Source: Bacteroidetes bacterium UKL13-3 (GTDB lineage Bacteria; Bacteroidota; Bacteroidia; UKL13-3). From it: 64,000 bases of DNA. Where the stretch lies: NCBI GenBank assembly GCA_001602415.1, contig CP012155.1:434001-498000 (forward strand), in the 5' to 3' direction. A program made the translations under genes and the position numbers. Positions 1 through 12,077 of this stretch are shown here, piece after piece. A model generated the notes under the pieces. That model saw only the letters and a program-made list of their open reading frames with translations. It ran no database searches and was not told where the DNA came from. Every line of letters starts with the position of its first letter. The stretch's first letter is position 1.

Positions 1-3000
1 GTTATACAAGCTTAGCTCTTAGCGTTGGTCATTATAAAAGTACCAATGCGAGTAGTAATGAGTTGGCTATTGAGGTAAGTTCAGATGGCACAAATTATAC
101 TGCACTTTCATATTCTAGAGCAACTGGAACCGGAACTGTGAATTGGATTTTAATAATGCCAACTGGAACAATTCCATCAACAAATAATTTAAGAATTAGA
201 TTTAGAAATACATCTGTAACACAATCATTTAGGATTGATGATGTAATACTTACAGGTGTATTACCTGCTTGTACTGCGCCAACTACTCAAGCAACATCGT
301 TTACATCAAACGCCATTACTACAACTACAGCCAATATTGCAGTTACTCGTGGTGATGGAAACAATGTATTGATTATTGGTAGAGACGGAACTGCTGTTTC
401 AACCAATCCTTCATCGGGAACAATATATACGGCAAGTCAAACATTTGGAAGTGGTGATGCCATTGGAAGTGGTCGTGTGGTTTACAATAATTCCGGAGCG
501 GGAGCAAATGCTCCAACAGGCAATATTGCAATAACTGGATTATCTTTTGGAACTACGTACCATTTTGCAACTTACGAGTATAATACTACAGGCACCTGTT
601 ACAGCACAACAAGTCCTGCAATTGGCAGTTTTACAACATTGTGTGCAACCCCAACAACCAATACACCTTTAACAGTTGGTTCTAAAAGTTTTACTGCAAC
701 TTGGGGGGCTGTTACAGGCGCAATTAGCTATAGCTTAGATTATTCAACTGTTTCCGACTTGTCATCCGGTATAACAACCATTGATGGAATTGTAGGAACG
801 TCCCAAGTTATAACCGGCTTAACTTACAATACCCAATATTATTTTAGGGTACGAGCCATAAATGCAGCTTCGGTAAGCACGCCTAATAGCAACATTTCAA
901 CAACTACAACACTAACAGCTGCAACAAGTTTAGTATTGGTTGGTGTTCCGGCAGCCGGTTTTGTAGATACCTATTTACCAAGTTTTACAGTAGAAGCCAG
1001 GCGTGCCAATTCAACAATTGATGATGCGTATACGTCAACCATAACCATTGCAAAAGTGAGTGGTTCAGGAAATATTGGCGGTACGTTAAATGCAACATCC
1101 GTTAACGGAATAGCAATATTTGATGAAGTATCTTTTGATGCTACAGATACCTATAGTATCAATGCTACTGATGGAATGCTAACAAGCTCTGCAAGTAGTA
1201 ATATAATTATTAGCGTAATTCCTAACTCATCAGATAGTATTGTATGGGCAAATAAAGCTGCTGCAACGGCATGGTATACCAACAATAACTGGAGTCCAAT
1301 TACTGCTTCCGGAGCTTGGACAAGTGGTAATATTGCAAAGTTTAATAATTTAGGATTGGCAACTACCGCTGGTATTAACATGGGTACGAGTTTTTTGTCT
1401 ATTGCAGCAATTGAGATAACATCATTACGGACACGAAATTTATCAATTGGAAATTCAGCAACAACTTCTGGTGCGCTAACATTAAACGGAGCTTATATTA
1501 ATAACTTAGCTAACGTTATCATTCGTAATAATTCTGGTTCTATTCTCACGATACAAGATAATGAAACAGGTAGTGGCAAGATAATGGGTTTGGTATTAGG
1601 CAATACCACCGATAACAAAATTGTAATAGATGGAACGGGTGGTGTAACTATTAGTTCTATTATTAGTGGCAGTAATTCATTAACCAAGCAAGGTAGTGGT
1701 AGCGGCATACTTACATTATCTGGTTCAAATACCTATACTGGCAAAACAACTATAAACACAGGTTTTATTGCTTGTAGCGGAGAGAGTGCTTTTGGGGCAA
1801 ATCCAGGTGCTTTTGTGGCTAATCAAATTACACTTAATGGGGGAGGTATACAAACAACAGGAGCAATTAACTTTAGTAGCAATAGAGGATTAACGTTGGG
1901 TGCAAACGGTGGTATATTTAATACTGCATCACATAATATTACATTACAAAATGTGGTAACAGGCAGCGGTTCGTTAACAAAAACGGGTACGAGTACGTTA
2001 ATTTTATCTGGCTCTCATACCTACACCGGAAGCACCATTGTTTTGGCAGGAACGCTACAATTAAACAACAGTTCAGGAACATCCATGCCAGCAACAAACA
2101 ATATAACAATTTCAGGCGGAACGCTAAAAGTTTCGGCAAACCAAACACTAAACAATATAGAGCTTAACAGTGGAACCCTAACCGTGGATGCTGGTGTTAC
2201 ATTAACTATTAATGGTACACTTACTTTCACCTCTGGTGCTACAATTAATGGTTTGGGTACTATTGTGTATGGAGCAAATGCTAAGCTTATATACACAGGC
2301 AGTAGTATGCAAACAACATCATCATTAGAGTGGCCTGCCACAAATGGTCCAGCCACAGTAACAGTGGGAAGCAATGGCATAACGTTGCATGCAAACAGAG
2401 CCGTTACCGTTGAGCTTGTGTTAAACGGAAAATTAGTTATTGGTTCAAATACGCTTACACTTGCAGGCATACTTACAGGTAATGGAACATTGCAGGGAGG
2501 CAATTCTTCCAACATAACGATTACAGGAACAGGTGCTTTGGGAACACTTAAAATGGATCAAACATCTACGGTAACAAGTTCGGTAGGTGTTTTAGTAATA
2601 AACCGATTAAGCGCTGGCTCAGTTACTATTGGCGATACACTTATTGTATTGGAATCTATCAATATTCAAAATGGAACGTTACAAACCGGAGGCAAACTCA
2701 AATTGGCTTCCTCATTAAATAAAACCGCTATTATCCCTGCCATTACCGGAACAGGTGCCATCAGTGGAAATATACAAATGCAGCAATTTGTAAAAAGTTC
2801 GGCAAGACGTTGGAGGTTTATATCTTCACCGTTTACCAATGCAACGTTTGAAGATTTGCAGCAAGAAATTTATATAACAGGAGCAGGAAATGGATCAACA
2901 TTAGGAACACTTAATAGCAATGGGTTTGATGCCACCACATCAAATAGGCCAAGCGTATATTGGTACAATGAAAGTGTTGCAGGAGATCAAAAAAATGGAT

Positions 3001-4448
3001 GGGTGCCGCTTACTAATAATACATCCTCACTGGCAAATCAACCCATTGTTTTGGGCAAAGGGTATAGAGTTTTTATACGTGGTGATAGAAGTGATATAGG
3101 TCGTTTGAGTGGAGCCACAAACAATCAAAATGCGGTTACACTTAATTTAACAGGAACTATTTATACAGGCGACTTTAATTTTAATTCACTGCTTACTTAT
3201 ACATCAACAGGTTCAACTGGCGATGGATGGAATTTACTTGCCAACCCTTACCCATGTGGTTACGATTGGAAGGCCTTTGTATTGGATGGGACAAACCTTT
3301 CTAATATTGACCCTATCATTTGGATTTACGATGCCAACTCAGGAGGGTATAAATCATATAATGCCAACTCAGGAGGAACCTTAAAAGATGGTATTATACC
3401 TCCGGGTGCAAGCTTTTGGGCAAAGGCTAATGCGGCTAGTCCTACAATGATTTTTAAGGAATCATTTAAGGTTACAACTGAACCAGACCAATTGTTTAAG
3501 AAAAGTGAATCGGATAAACTTATGTTAAAATTGGTATTTGACTCCGTAACAAGTGATATATTTATGTTGGCACATCATAATGCAAGTTTACCTACTGCCG
3601 ATGTATATGATATTCGCAATATGAATGGAACAATAACTATGATGAGCAAAGGAACGGATGGGGTTGAATTAACCTACGATGCGCGTCCTTTAAAAGTAAG
3701 TAATGATACAGTTCAGTTATGGGTTTCGGGTGGAAATTCAACATATACAATTTTAGTAAATGACGTGCCTACACATGGCAAATTTTATTATTTAAAAGAT
3801 AAAAAATTAGGTGAATCACATTTGCTATCGAGTGGTATGGTATACAACTATTCAACATTAAATAGCGACTCAACAACATTTGGAAATAGATTTGAATTAA
3901 TTATAAGTAGCAGTGAATCATTGCCGGTAACATATCATTATTTTAAAGCATCAATATTCAATCAACATAGCTTACTCGAATGGGGCACAGCAAGTGAAAT
4001 AAACAGCCACTATTTTAGTATAGAACGCAGCATAGATGGAACGCAATGGAAGGAAATTGGCACTCGAGCTGCCCAAGGCTTTTCTGTCACAAAGCATGCG
4101 TATTCATATTTGGATGATGCACCTGTGCAGGGTAACATAAATTATTATCGCCTCAAGCAAATTGATCGTAATAAACAAGTAACATACTCCTCCATTCAGT
4201 TGGTTAATTTTATTGTTAATGATGTATATTCTAAGGTGCTACTTTCTCCAAATCCAGCAACAAGTTTATTCAACATACAATCGTTAGTGCCCATAAGGTG
4301 TGTAACTGTTATGGATATGCACGGTAAGGTTTTGTTGACATCAAACGCAGCGGAAATAAATATTGAAGATTTAGTAATTGGGCCATACATTGTGAGTATT
4401 ATACTTGCAGATGGTAAAGTGATAACACAAAAATTGCATAAGCGTTAG
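1..4448 (+). CDS. Large secreted adhesin-like protein with T9SS sorting domain (5' partial)
   Basis: The reading frame is open from base 3, so the gene starts left of the window; about 1,480 residues are visible. In order I see the end of a jelly-roll-like binding domain, two fibronectin-III-like modules (about residues 70-285, counted from base 63), Ser/Thr/Asn/Gly-rich beta-strand repeats of the autotransporter-associated type ([13 protein letters not shown] and [13 protein letters not shown] near 1720 and 2010), a cleaved-looking region rich in Trp/Tyr, and a C-terminal beta-sandwich that begins near [12 protein letters not shown]. The last part fits a type A T9SS sorting domain, so the protein is probably exported and anchored at the cell surface. 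A role in adhesion is inferred from the modules. Its stop codon overlaps the stop of the convergent DUF255 gene. Confidence 0.85.
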   Translation, partial: YTSLALSVGHYKSTNASSNELAIEVSSDGTNYTALSYSRATGTGTVNWILIMPTGTIPSTNNLRIRFRNTSVTQSFRIDDVILTGVLPACTAPTTQATSFTSNAITTTTANIAVTRGDGNNVLIIGRDGTAVSTNPSSGTIYTASQTFGSGDAIGSGRVVYNNSGAGANAPTGNIAITGLSFGTTYHFATYEYNTTGTCYSTTSPAIGSFTTLCATPTTNTPLTVGSKSFTATWGAVTGAISYSLDYSTVSDLSSGITTIDGIVGTSQVITGLTYNTQYYFRVRAINAASVSTPNSNISTTTTLTAATSLVLVGVPAAGFVDTYLPSFTVEARRANSTIDDAYTSTITIAKVSGSGNIGGTLNATSVNGIAIFDEVSFDATDTYSINATDGMLTSSASSNIIISVIPNSSDSIVWANKAAATAWYTNNNWSPITASGAWTSGNIAKFNNLGLATTAGINMGTSFLSIAAIEITSLRTRNLSIGNSATTSGALTLNGAYINNLANVIIRNNSGSILTIQDNETGSGKIMGLVLGNTTDNKIVIDGTGGVTISSIISGSNSLTKQGSGSGILTLSGSNTYTGKTTINTGFIACSGESAFGANPGAFVANQITLNGGGIQTTGAINFSSNRGLTLGANGGIFNTASHNITLQNVVTGSGSLTKTGTSTLILSGSHTYTGSTIVLAGTLQLNNSSGTSMPATNNITISGGTLKVSANQTLNNIELNSGTLTVDAGVTLTINGTLTFTSGATINGLGTIVYGANAKLIYTGSSMQTTSSLEWPATNGPATVTVGSNGITLHANRAVTVELVLNGKLVIGSNTLTLAGILTGNGTLQGGNSSNITITGTGALGTLKMDQTSTVTSSVGVLVINRLSAGSVTIGDTLIVLESINIQNGTLQTGGKLKLASSLNKTAIIPAITGTGAISGNIQMQQFVKSSARRWRFISSPFTNATFEDLQQEIYITGAGNGSTLGTLNSNGFDATTSNRPSVYWYNESVAGDQKNGWVPLTNNTSSLANQPIVLGKGYRVFIRGDRSDIGRLSGATNNQNAVTLNLTGTIYTGDFNFNSLLTYTSTGSTGDGWNLLANPYPCGYDWKAFVLDGTNLSNIDPIIWIYDANSGGYKSYNANSGGTLKDGIIPPGASFWAKANAASPTMIFKESFKVTTEPDQLFKKSESDKLMLKLVFDSVTSDIFMLAHHNASLPTADVYDIRNMNGTITMMSKGTDGVELTYDARPLKVSNDTVQLWVSGGNSTYTILVNDVPTHGKFYYLKDKKLGESHLLSSGMVYNYSTLNSDSTTFGNRFELIISSSESLPVTYHYFKASIFNQHSLLEWGTASEINSHYFSIERSIDGTQWKEIGTRAAQGFSVTKHAYSYLDDAPVQGNINYYRLKQIDRNKQVTYSSIQLVNFIVNDVYSKVLLSPNPATSLFNIQSLVPIRCVTVMDMHGKVLLTSNAAEINIEDLVIGPYIVSIILADGKVITQKLHKR

Positions 4449-6457
4449 TGTATTATACGCAATACATCTTCCACCGTTTGTTGCGGTAACGAGCAGGTAT
4501 AATCCTTGCAAACATAAATATAGGTTTCAGTTGTTGGTTTTTTGTTAGCCAACAACGGAATTGTTGACGAATGTGTTAATCTTATAACTATTGCATTGGG
4601 AGTATATGATTGCATAAGTTGCGTATATATTTCCTGTGCGTTGTTTCCAGTAATAATGAGTTGATAGAAACCATGTTCCAACCATCCTAACAGTTGCATC
4701 CAATTGGTGTAGCTGCTTGTATGCTTTTCAAATTTAGATTGAACAGCCTTCACCATCTGTTTGGCCATAGCATGATATTGGGGCTTATCAAAATAAAATC
4801 CAAGTTTATAAAGGCACTTAGCAAAGGTTGAGTTGGCAGAGGGAATTACGTCATCTTGTACATCAGTTTTACGTGTGATGAGTTGTGAGCCTTCATTGGA
4901 TGTGAAATAAAACAGTTTAGAATCTTGGTTGTAAAAATATTGAATGGCTTGTTCCATAAGTTGTGCAGCTACGCGCAAATATTTTTCATCGCCACAAGCT
5001 TCATATACACTCATCAATGCATCGCACAATAGCGCATAATCATCAGCAAACGCTTCAATGCTTACTTTGCCATTTTTATAAATGCGAAACAGTTTTGTAT
5101 CAACAAACATGTTATCAATAATGAAGTTGGCGCAGGTTGTTGCTTGTTGTAAAAACTTCGCCTCTCCAAAAACTTTGAACGCATCGGCAAACCCTTTAAT
5201 CATTAACGCATTCCAAGATGTAATAATTTTATCATCAAGGCCAGGTCGTATTCTTTTTGCTCTTTTGTTAAGCAATGTTTCTTTGCATTGTTTAATTATC
5301 GCTTTAATATCAGCAATATGTTTGCCTGTAATTTTTTCGAGCTCGGTATCGCTTTTTGTTTTGTATAAAATATTGCTTTCGTGTTCCCAATTTCCAACAG
5401 CTTCAACCGAATAGTATAAACTAAATAGCTGCTCGTTATTGCCTAACAGCCTTGTTAACTCTGCTTGTTTCCAGATATAAAATTTACCTTCTATGCCCTC
5501 ACTATCGGCATCCAATGCCGAGTAAAAAGCACCTTGAGGTGATGTCATTTCTCGATGAATAAATTCAGCTGTTTCGAATACAACCTTGCGGTACAATTCA
5601 TTTTTGTTTTGCTGGTAAGCATGTGCATACAAACTCATGAGTTGACCGTTATCGTATAACATTTTCTCAAAATGAGGCGCTTTCCAAATCGAATCTGTTG
5701 CGTACCGCGCAAAGCCTCCTCCTAAATGGTCGTATATACCACCATCAGCCATTTTCCTTAGTGTAGTATGAACAGCATTGTGCATGTCTTCATCTCCTGT
5801 ATAATAATCGTGTTGTAAAAACAATTCCCAATTATTGGGCATTGGAAATTTTGGTGCCCATGTATAACCGCCAAATAGGGTGTCGAAGTGTTTGCTCCAG
5901 CTATTCAATATTTCGGTTACTTCTTTATAGGAAATGAGTTCATCAGGTTGTTGGGCAATAAGATTCATTTTAACAATACCATTGGTGAGTTCGGCAGCAT
6001 AGGTGGTGGCTTCATTTTTTTTGGTTGCATAAAAATCGGCAAGTGCGGCCAGTAACCGTTCCCACTCAGGTTTCGGAAAATAGGTTCCTCCATGTATAGG
6101 TCTGCCATCAGGTAGCGCGAAACAGTTAAGTGGCCAACCGCCTCGTCCGGTAAGCAATTGCACCGCATCCATATATAACTGATCAACATCAGGTCGTTCC
6201 TCTCTATCTACCTTAATACACACAAAGTTTTCGTTCATAATGGCGGCCGTGTCTTCTTTTTCAAAACACTCATGTTCCATCACATGGCACCAATGGCAAG
6301 CCGAGTAACCAATGCTAATCAATACCAATTTATCCTCCCGTTTGGCTTTTTCAAAAGCTTCATCGCTCCACTCATACCACTCAACCGGATTATGTGCATG
6401 TTGCAATAGGTAAGGACTTGAAGCATTTATAAGGCGATTGGTGTGTTTGTGTTGCAT
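4445..6457 (-). CDS. DUF255 thioredoxin-like protein (YyaL/SSP411 family)
   Basis: About 670 residues from the ATG at 6457. The N-terminal third is a thioredoxin-like fold opening with [19 protein letters not shown] and carrying the CxxC motif in [10 protein letters not shown], followed by [10 protein letters not shown] and GGWPLN, all hallmarks of the family. The rest resembles the alpha/alpha-barrel of N-acylglucosamine 2-epimerases. The frame stays open upstream to 6619, but that extra Cys-rich 54-residue leader is not typical, and the start at 6457 gives the normal family length. The biochemical role of the family is not settled. It is divergent from comM and convergent with the surface-protein gene. 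Confidence 0.9.
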   Translation of the reverse strand: MQHKHTNRLINASSPYLLQHAHNPVEWYEWSDEAFEKAKREDKLVLISIGYSACHWCHVMEHECFEKEDTAAIMNENFVCIKVDREERPDVDQLYMDAVQLLTGRGGWPLNCFALPDGRPIHGGTYFPKPEWERLLAALADFYATKKNEATTYAAELTNGIVKMNLIAQQPDELISYKEVTEILNSWSKHFDTLFGGYTWAPKFPMPNNWELFLQHDYYTGDEDMHNAVHTTLRKMADGGIYDHLGGGFARYATDSIWKAPHFEKMLYDNGQLMSLYAHAYQQNKNELYRKVVFETAEFIHREMTSPQGAFYSALDADSEGIEGKFYIWKQAELTRLLGNNEQLFSLYYSVEAVGNWEHESNILYKTKSDTELEKITGKHIADIKAIIKQCKETLLNKRAKRIRPGLDDKIITSWNALMIKGFADAFKVFGEAKFLQQATTCANFIIDNMFVDTKLFRIYKNGKVSIEAFADDYALLCDALMSVYEACGDEKYLRVAAQLMEQAIQYFYNQDSKLFYFTSNEGSQLITRKTDVQDDVIPSANSTFAKCLYKLGFYFDKPQYHAMAKQMVKAVQSKFEKHTSSYTNWMQLLGWLEHGFYQLIITGNNAQEIYTQLMQSYTPNAIVIRLTHSSTIPLLANKKPTTETYIYVCKDYTCSLPQQTVEDVLRIIH

Positions 6458-6641
6458 AGTGCGCTTGCTAGATATTAAATCGTTTCGAGGCAAAACTATA
6501 CCTCTTTGATGATATTTTTCTTCGGGTGGTATCAATTCACTTGAAGAAATTTTTATATTGCAACAAGAAGTCAAGATAACTTCTGTATGTTTAACCACAC
6601 AACAATTGTTAGTAGCCAAACATTTTAAACCCTAACCTCAC

Positions 6642-8186
6642 ATGCTCATCAGAACTTTTGGAAGTGCCGTACATGGCGTAAATGCTGTTACCATAACTAT
6701 TGAAGTTAATGTTTCAACGCAAGGAATTGGATACAGTTTAGTAGGATTACCCGATAATGCGGTTAAGGAAGGAAAAGAACGAGTGGAGACTGCTGTACGC
6801 AATATTGAGTTAAAAATGCCGAGGCTGCGAACGGTAATTAATATGGCTCCTGCCGATATTCGCAAAGAAGGCTCGTCTTATGATTTGCCTATTGCGCTTG
6901 GCGTATTGGCAGCAAGCGAACAACTTAAATCGGAGCGGCTCGAAAAATTTATTATTATGGGAGAGTTGGCTTTAGATGGAACACTTAAGCCTATTAAAGG
7001 AGCTTTGCCTATTGCTATTCAGGCATGTAAGGAAGGTTTTGATGGATTTATTTTGCCAAAGGAAAATGCCCGCGAAGCAGCTATCGTCAATAATTTAAAA
7101 GTGTATGGAGCCAATAATTTAAAAGAGGTGATTGACTTTTTTAATGAAGACGGAACACTAGAGCAAGTAGAAATTGATACACGTAAAGAATTTGAACTCA
7201 ATCAACATAAAAACGATAACGATTTTGCCGATGTTAAAGGTCAAGAAAATATTAAGCGTGCCTTGGAAATTGCAGCAGCTGGTGGACATAATGTTATCCT
7301 AATTGGTCCGCCTGGTGCCGGTAAAACAATGTTGGCCAAACGACTTCCTTCTATTTTGCCGCCATTAAATTTGCAAGAGGCATTAGAGACAACCAAAATT
7401 CATTCGGTTGCCGGTCGGTTAAATAAAGAAACATCGTTGTTGTATCAACGCCCGTTTCGGAGTCCGCATCATACCATTTCAGATATTGCACTCGTGGGTG
7501 GAGGCAACAATCCGCAACCCGGTGAAATTTCACTGGCGCACAATGGTGTGTTGTTTTTGGATGAATTACCTGAGTTTAAACGAACCGTGTTAGAAGTAAT
7601 GCGGCAACCGCTTGAGGAGAGACGAATAACCATATCGCGCGCAAAGTTTTCCATCGAATATCCTTCGGGTTTTATGCTTATTGCTTCTATGAATCCTTGT
7701 CCCTGCGGCTATTTCAACCATCCCGAAAAGGAATGTGTATGTGGTCCCGGAGTGGTGCAAAAATATTTAAGCAAAGTATCTGGGCCGTTGCTAGATCGGA
7801 TTGATATCCATATTGAAGTAACTCCTGTTGATTTTGATCAATTGGCAGATACCCGCAAAGCTGAAAGTAGCGAATCGATTCGAAATAGAGTAGTGTTGGC
7901 TCGTGATGTTCAAAACGAACGATACCTTGAAATGGAAAATATGTATTGCAATGCACAAATGAGCAGCACGCAAGTTAGGGAATGGTGTCAGATTTCAACG
8001 GCCGGACAAACACTCTTAAAAACGGCTATGAACAAGTTGCAACTTTCGGCACGTGCTTACGACAGGATTTTAAAAGTTGCACGAACAATTGCCGATTTGG
8101 CGCAAAGTGAAGAAATAAAAATTGAACATTTGGCGGAGGCAATTCAGTATAGAAGTTTAGACAGAGAGAGTTGGGGAGGTAATTAA
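6642..8186 (+). CDS. comM: YifB/ComM family Mg-chelatase-like AAA+ ATPase
   Basis: A protein of 514 residues with the family architecture: an N-terminal Lon-protease-S5-like domain (residues 1-165), an AAA+ Mg-chelatase-like core with Walker A GPPGAGKTM at residue 222, Walker B region GVLFLDELPEF, a Cys-rich insertion (CPCGYFNHPEKECVC) and a C-terminal helical domain. ComM orthologues are hexameric helicases that promote branch migration of recombination intermediates during natural transformation; that role is taken from the family, not seen here. The TAA stop shares its last A with the ATG of the next gene, so the two are probably translated together. Confidence 0.93.
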   Translation: MLIRTFGSAVHGVNAVTITIEVNVSTQGIGYSLVGLPDNAVKEGKERVETAVRNIELKMPRLRTVINMAPADIRKEGSSYDLPIALGVLAASEQLKSERLEKFIIMGELALDGTLKPIKGALPIAIQACKEGFDGFILPKENAREAAIVNNLKVYGANNLKEVIDFFNEDGTLEQVEIDTRKEFELNQHKNDNDFADVKGQENIKRALEIAAAGGHNVILIGPPGAGKTMLAKRLPSILPPLNLQEALETTKIHSVAGRLNKETSLLYQRPFRSPHHTISDIALVGGGNNPQPGEISLAHNGVLFLDELPEFKRTVLEVMRQPLEERRITISRAKFSIEYPSGFMLIASMNPCPCGYFNHPEKECVCGPGVVQKYLSKVSGPLLDRIDIHIEVTPVDFDQLADTRKAESSESIRNRVVLARDVQNERYLEMENMYCNAQMSSTQVREWCQISTAGQTLLKTAMNKLQLSARAYDRILKVARTIADLAQSEEIKIEHLAEAIQYRSLDRESWGGN

Positions 8187-9568
8187 TGAAAAATTATAGT
8201 GTAACCATAGTATTGATTTTATTGGGAGCAACAGGTTTGCTTTATCCTGTATATATCAATGGATATCCTTTGGTATATTCTGATAGCGGAACTTATATAT
8301 ACAGCGGTTATGAAAATTTTGTTCCTGCCGATAGGCCTATTATGTATGGTTTGTTGATACGGCATTTAGGGCTTGGCTTGGGGCTAAAATTTTATATTGT
8401 TATTCAAGCATTATTGGTGAGCTCGAGTATATACGCAGCTTGCAAATTGTTGGTTAAAGATGCTAAGCAGTGGGTAAATATTGCCTATACCATATCACTA
8501 TTTCTTGTGTTGTGTTGCACCACATTGCCTTGGGTAACATCATGGATGATGCCCGATATTTTTTCGGGAGTATCAGCCTTACTTTTGCTGGTACTATTAT
8601 TTTCTCAAAAACTAGGCAAACAGACTAGTTGGATTGCTCTGTTATATGTTGTGTTAACACTCACGCATGTATCCAATATCATGGCTCATCTATTAGCCTT
8701 AATTGTAATTTCAATTTTATATATTTTCTATACACTATTATTTAAGAGTAAATGTATTTCGCTCAAACGAATTGTAACAGTTTGGGTAATTGTAATCGCA
8801 AATTATGCATTACTCTTAGGGGTTAATTATGCTGTTGCGCGCAAGGTGTTTTTATCAAAAGGCAGCGATATTTTTTTAACAGCAAAATTGTGCGATGATG
8901 GTTTGGTGAATACGTATTTAGAAAATTGTTGTACTGACGAAACACCTCGTTTATGTACACTTAAAGATTCGATACAACCACGTTTAGATCACTTTTTATG
9001 GAGCAGCAACAGTGTTTTATACAAGATGGGAGGATGGAATGAGCCAAGCGAAGAGTTTGCTATTTTGAATAGAAATATTTTAACCACCCCGGAGTTGTTA
9101 AAAGTATATGTATCGAAAGGTCTAAATAATAGTATCGACCAGTTTTTTACATTTGAAGTGGGGCAAGATTTTTTGAATTATGGTGATAGTGGAAGTGCAC
9201 CGTTTGGCGCCATTAACTGGTTCATAAAAAAGGAAGTTCCTGCGTTTATGCAAAGTAAACAAAGTCACTCAGCGCTTAACTTTTCGTTTAATACGTTGAA
9301 TTGTATACAGTGGTGTATTATACTCACGCTTTTTGTAGTTGCGGTGCTGAGTTTATTTTTAAAAGTTGAATCAAGTAGCAAATGGATATTAATAGCCATG
9401 TTTATGCTTCTGGCCGCTAATGCAATGGTCTGTGCATTTTTAACATCCGTTGGAGGAAGGTATCAAAGCCGTATAATTTGGATTGTTGTTGTAGTGATGG
9501 TGATCGAAACAATCAACAACAGAAAATATTTTATAAAGCTATTCCCAAATCTGAAATCTCAAGTCTGA
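8186..9568 (+). CDS. Polytopic membrane protein of unknown function
   Basis: 460 residues with about ten hydrophobic segments and a large non-membrane region near residues 225-380 that contains several Cys (NCCTDETPRLC). The N-terminus begins with a hydrophobic helix followed by GYPLVYSDSGTYIYSGY, reminiscent of the acidic loop of GT-C type membrane glycosyltransferases. This resemblance is weak and I do not assign an activity. The start overlaps the comM stop (TAATG). The last codons run into a low-complexity AAATCTGAAATCTC stretch that looks like intergenic repeat sequence, so the natural C-terminus may have been altered. Confidence 0.75.
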   Translation: MKNYSVTIVLILLGATGLLYPVYINGYPLVYSDSGTYIYSGYENFVPADRPIMYGLLIRHLGLGLGLKFYIVIQALLVSSSIYAACKLLVKDAKQWVNIAYTISLFLVLCCTTLPWVTSWMMPDIFSGVSALLLLVLLFSQKLGKQTSWIALLYVVLTLTHVSNIMAHLLALIVISILYIFYTLLFKSKCISLKRIVTVWVIVIANYALLLGVNYAVARKVFLSKGSDIFLTAKLCDDGLVNTYLENCCTDETPRLCTLKDSIQPRLDHFLWSSNSVLYKMGGWNEPSEEFAILNRNILTTPELLKVYVSKGLNNSIDQFFTFEVGQDFLNYGDSGSAPFGAINWFIKKEVPAFMQSKQSHSALNFSFNTLNCIQWCIILTLFVVAVLSLFLKVESSSKWILIAMFMLLAANAMVCAFLTSVGGRYQSRIIWIVVVVMVIETINNRKYFIKLFPNLKSQV

Positions 9569-9575
9569 AATCTTA

Positions 9576-9593
9576 TCCCGATAGCTATCGGGA
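9576..9593. repeat. 18-bp perfect palindrome TCCCGATAGCTATCGGGA
   Basis: A perfect palindrome between two convergent genes. A shorter relative (CCCGA-N4-TCGGG) lies at 29418-29431. It could act as a bidirectional terminator stem or a dispersed intergenic element; it has no T-run, so I prefer the dispersed element. Confidence 0.7.
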
Positions 9594-9594
9594 C

Positions 9595-9930
9595 TCAAAC
9601 CTCAAGTTCGCTCATCGGGTCCCAAAAGATGCGATTGAAATCAACCACTTGATCATCTTTTACCGTTACACCATCTTCTTTCAATAGCTCTTCCATGCGT
9701 GTTTCGGTTGCAAAATGATGTTTGCCGGTGAGCAATCCGTTTCTGTTGACCACACGTTGCGCAGGAATATCCGGAAATGTATGTGCAGCATTCATCGCAT
9801 AGCCCACCACCCTTGAACTTTTAGCCGCCCCCAAGTATTTAGCAATGGCTCCATAAGTGGTTACACGTCCTTTCGGAATGAGTTTCACCACTTCATATAC
9901 ATCATTAAAAAAGGTTGATTGGGTTGACAA
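9595..9930 (-). CDS. Alkyltransferase-like protein (MGMT family, no active-site Cys)
   Basis: 111 residues matching the DNA-binding half of O6-alkylguanine-DNA alkyltransferases: VYEVVKLIPKGRVTTYGAIAKYLG, then VGYAMNA and PAQRVVNRNG. In true alkyltransferases the motif is PCHR with a Cys that accepts the alkyl group; here Ala57 stands at that position (P56-A57-Q58-R59-V60). This defines an alkyltransferase-like (ATL) protein, a family that binds O6-alkylguanine lesions and hands them to nucleotide excision repair. The only in-frame start near the right place is TTG at 9930. Convergent with the membrane-protein gene. Confidence 0.88.
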   Translation of the reverse strand: MSTQSTFFNDVYEVVKLIPKGRVTTYGAIAKYLGAAKSSRVVGYAMNAAHTFPDIPAQRVVNRNGLLTGKHHFATETRMEELLKEDGVTVKDDQVVDFNRIFWDPMSELEV

Positions 9931-9997
9931 GGTGATGGGTTATAAATTTGTGAGCATAAATTAGATTGTTTCATAAAACAAACAAAAGCAATTTTCA

Positions 9998-10516
9998 TTA
10001 AACGGTGTTTTTAATTGTTAGGTTCAAAAGTTTGTATTCTATGTTACCGTTTGTTTGTTTCAAATGTTCCAATACGGCAATGCCATTCCGAATGCGAAGC
10101 TCAGCCGCTTTAGGTTTGCCAATAATATACAACAGGGTTCGTTGTTTGCCAGGAGTAAGCGAATGAAAGATATCGCTTCCTGCTAAGTCTTGCTCGAGTA
10201 GTTCCTTAAATTCATCAGGCAAGGGAAGTCCGTATTCACTGTAATCTTTTACTAAAGACACAAGTATTTCATCTCCATCATTTACTTTCAGTTTGTTGCG
10301 CAGCTGTTTGTTTATGTTGATGAAAAAATTACCATCACCTAATGGCATCAATGCTGCCTGAAAAGATTCGGTTTGATTGAGTGTACAAACCACTCTTTTA
10401 TCATTTCCATCTATAAACTTCAACGCAGTTTCCTTGGGCACTATCACATGAAAATGCCAAAGATTGCTGTTGAAACGATCGATAATAGCTTTAAAGGATG
10501 CAGTTGGTTTGGTCAC
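9998..10516 (-). CDS. DUF1905 / YdeI-OmdA-like protein
   Basis: About 172 residues. The N-terminal part (ASFKAII...LWHFHVIVP) matches DUF1905, and the C-terminal part (LTPGKQRTLLYIIGKPKAAELRIRNGI) matches the bacteriocin-protection YdeI/OmpD-associated domain, in which KxxR...I..AK...R is typical. Function in this family is poorly defined. I chose the GTG at 10516 because the frame upstream to 10558 would start inside the predicted guaB terminator hairpin; the longer form would begin with a hydrophobic stretch ending in LSC and could mimic a lipoprotein, which I regard as accidental. Confidence 0.75.
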   Translation of the reverse strand: MTKPTASFKAIIDRFNSNLWHFHVIVPKETALKFIDGNDKRVVCTLNQTESFQAALMPLGDGNFFININKQLRNKLKVNDGDEILVSLVKDYSEYGLPLPDEFKELLEQDLAGSDIFHSLTPGKQRTLLYIIGKPKAAELRIRNGIAVLEHLKQTNGNIEYKLLNLTIKNTV

Positions 10517-10547
10517 ATTGCAACTTAATACAATCAGTGTTAAAACA

Positions 10548-10580
10548 AAAAGCTCCACCGAAAGTATTGGCAGAGCTTTT
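10548..10580 (-). terminator. Predicted terminator of guaB
   Basis: Inverted repeat AAAAGCTC / GAGCTTTT (10548-10555 and 10573-10580) just after the guaB stop; on the - strand it is followed by a T-rich stretch. Confidence 0.6.
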
Positions 10581-10604
10581 GAACATAAATTTTTTGAACA
10601 GCGA

Positions 10605-12077
10605 TTATCTTCTACTATAGTTAGGCGCTTCTTTAGTAATGGTCACATCGTGTGCGTGACTTTCTTTAGAACCAGCAGGCGTAATTTTGATAAACTTCGC
10701 TTTTTGTAATGCCTTAATATCTTTTGCTCCAACATAACCCATACCGGCACGTAATCCACCTACAAATTGGTAAATCACTTCTTTTAACTCACCTTTAAAC
10801 GGAACTATTCCTACAATACCTTCCGGCACCAGTTTGGCAATTTCGTCTTCGGCATCCTGGAAATAACGGTCTTTCGAACCCTCTTTCATAGCTTCAATAG
10901 ATCCCATTCCACGGTAGGATTTGAATTTACGTCCTTCATATAAAATGGTTTCTCCAGGAGATTCTTCTGTTCCTGCAAACAAGCTTCCACTCATTACGGT
11001 GCTGGCTCCTGCTGCTAATGCTTTAACCACATCGCCACTATAACGGATACCACCATCCGCAATTACGGGAATTCCTGTTCCTTTGAGGGCTTTAGATGCT
11101 TCGTAAATGGCAGTTAATTGTGGAACACCTATACCTGCGATAATACGCGTGGTACAAATAGATCCCGGTCCAACACCTACTTTCACGCCATCTACACCTG
11201 CGGCTGCTAATGCTTTTGCTCCTTCACCTGTTGCTACGTTTCCGGCAATAATATCCAAGTCGGGAAAAAATTTTCGTAAGCGTTTAATTTCCTTTAATAC
11301 AAAAGCAGAATGTCCGTGAGCCGTATCAATGGTAATCACATCTACGCCAGCTTTTACCAGTGCAGCAATACGATCTTGAGTTTCGGGTGTAACACCAACG
11401 GCTGCTCCTACTAACAAACGTCCGTGTTTATCTTTACATGCGTTCGGATTGTCGCGTAGTTTTAAAATATCTTTATACGTAATCAACCCAATCAGTTTAC
11501 CTTGTTTGTTTACTACAGGCAACTTTTCAATTTTATATTTCTGTAAAATAGATTCCGCTTTTTTCAAATCCGTTCCTTCAGGTGCAGTAATTAAATTTTC
11601 TTTGGTCATTACTTCACTCACCTTTTTGCTCATTACTTTTTCAAAGCGTAAGTCGCGGTTGGTTAAGATTCCAACAAGTTTATGTTTGTCGTCAATAATA
11701 GGTATACCCCCAATTTTATTGTCGCTCATTAATTTAAGTGCTTCTTTTAATGTTGCATTTACCAATAGCGTAACCGGATCCATGATCATTCCGCTCTCGC
11801 TGCGTTTTACTTTACGCACTTCTTCTGCTTGGCGTTCAATACTCATGTTTTTGTGTAGCATACCCACCCCACCTTGTTGAGCCATGGCAATAGCCAAACG
11901 CGATTCGGTAACGGTATCCATAGCTGCCGAAAGCATTGGGATATTAATTTTAATATTACGGGTGAGTTGGGTAGTGGTGTTTACTTCGCGGGGAAGCACT
12001 TCTGAAAAGGCCGGAAGGAGTAGTACATCGTCAAATGTGAGGCCTTCTCCAAAAAATTTATTTTTATCGTTTATCAT
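10605..12077 (-). CDS. guaB: Inosine-5'-monophosphate dehydrogenase
   Basis: 490 residues. IMPDH oxidises IMP to XMP with NAD+, the committed step of guanine nucleotide synthesis. The sequence shows the N-terminal [11 protein letters not shown], two CBS domains (about 95-215), the IMP-binding loop [11 protein letters not shown] with the catalytic Cys at about residue 308, the GGIRYSGDV phosphate-binding segment, and the flap YRGMGS with the C-terminal part GMGYVGA. The gene is full-length. It is the last core gene before the accessory island. A perfect hairpin sits directly before its start codon (see separate entry), pointing to control at the leader level. Confidence 0.97.
   Translation of the reverse strand: MINDKNKFFGEGLTFDDVLLLPAFSEVLPREVNTTTQLTRNIKINIPMLSAAMDTVTESRLAIAMAQQGGVGMLHKNMSIERQAEEVRKVKRSESGMIMDPVTLLVNATLKEALKLMSDNKIGGIPIIDDKHKLVGILTNRDLRFEKVMSKKVSEVMTKENLITAPEGTDLKKAESILQKYKIEKLPVVNKQGKLIGLITYKDILKLRDNPNACKDKHGRLLVGAAVGVTPETQDRIAALVKAGVDVITIDTAHGHSAFVLKEIKRLRKFFPDLDIIAGNVATGEGAKALAAAGVDGVKVGVGPGSICTTRIIAGIGVPQLTAIYEASKALKGTGIPVIADGGIRYSGDVVKALAAGASTVMSGSLFAGTEESPGETILYEGRKFKSYRGMGSIEAMKEGSKDRYFQDAEDEIAKLVPEGIVGIVPFKGELKEVIYQFVGGLRAGMGYVGAKDIKALQKAKFIKITPAGSKESHAHDVTITKEAPNYSRR

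Noticed and set aside
2021-2515. Long - strand open frame inside the adhesin gene
   Set aside because: Shadow of the Thr/Ser/Asn-rich coding strand; hydrophobic low-complexity translation with no homology.
6458-6619. 54-residue Cys-containing N-terminal extension of the DUF255 protein
   Set aside because: Not expected for the family; ATG at 6457 gives normal length.
10517-10558. Lipoprotein-like N-terminus (…VLSC) for the YdeI-like protein
   Set aside because: It lies within the guaB terminator hairpin and the family is cytoplasmic.
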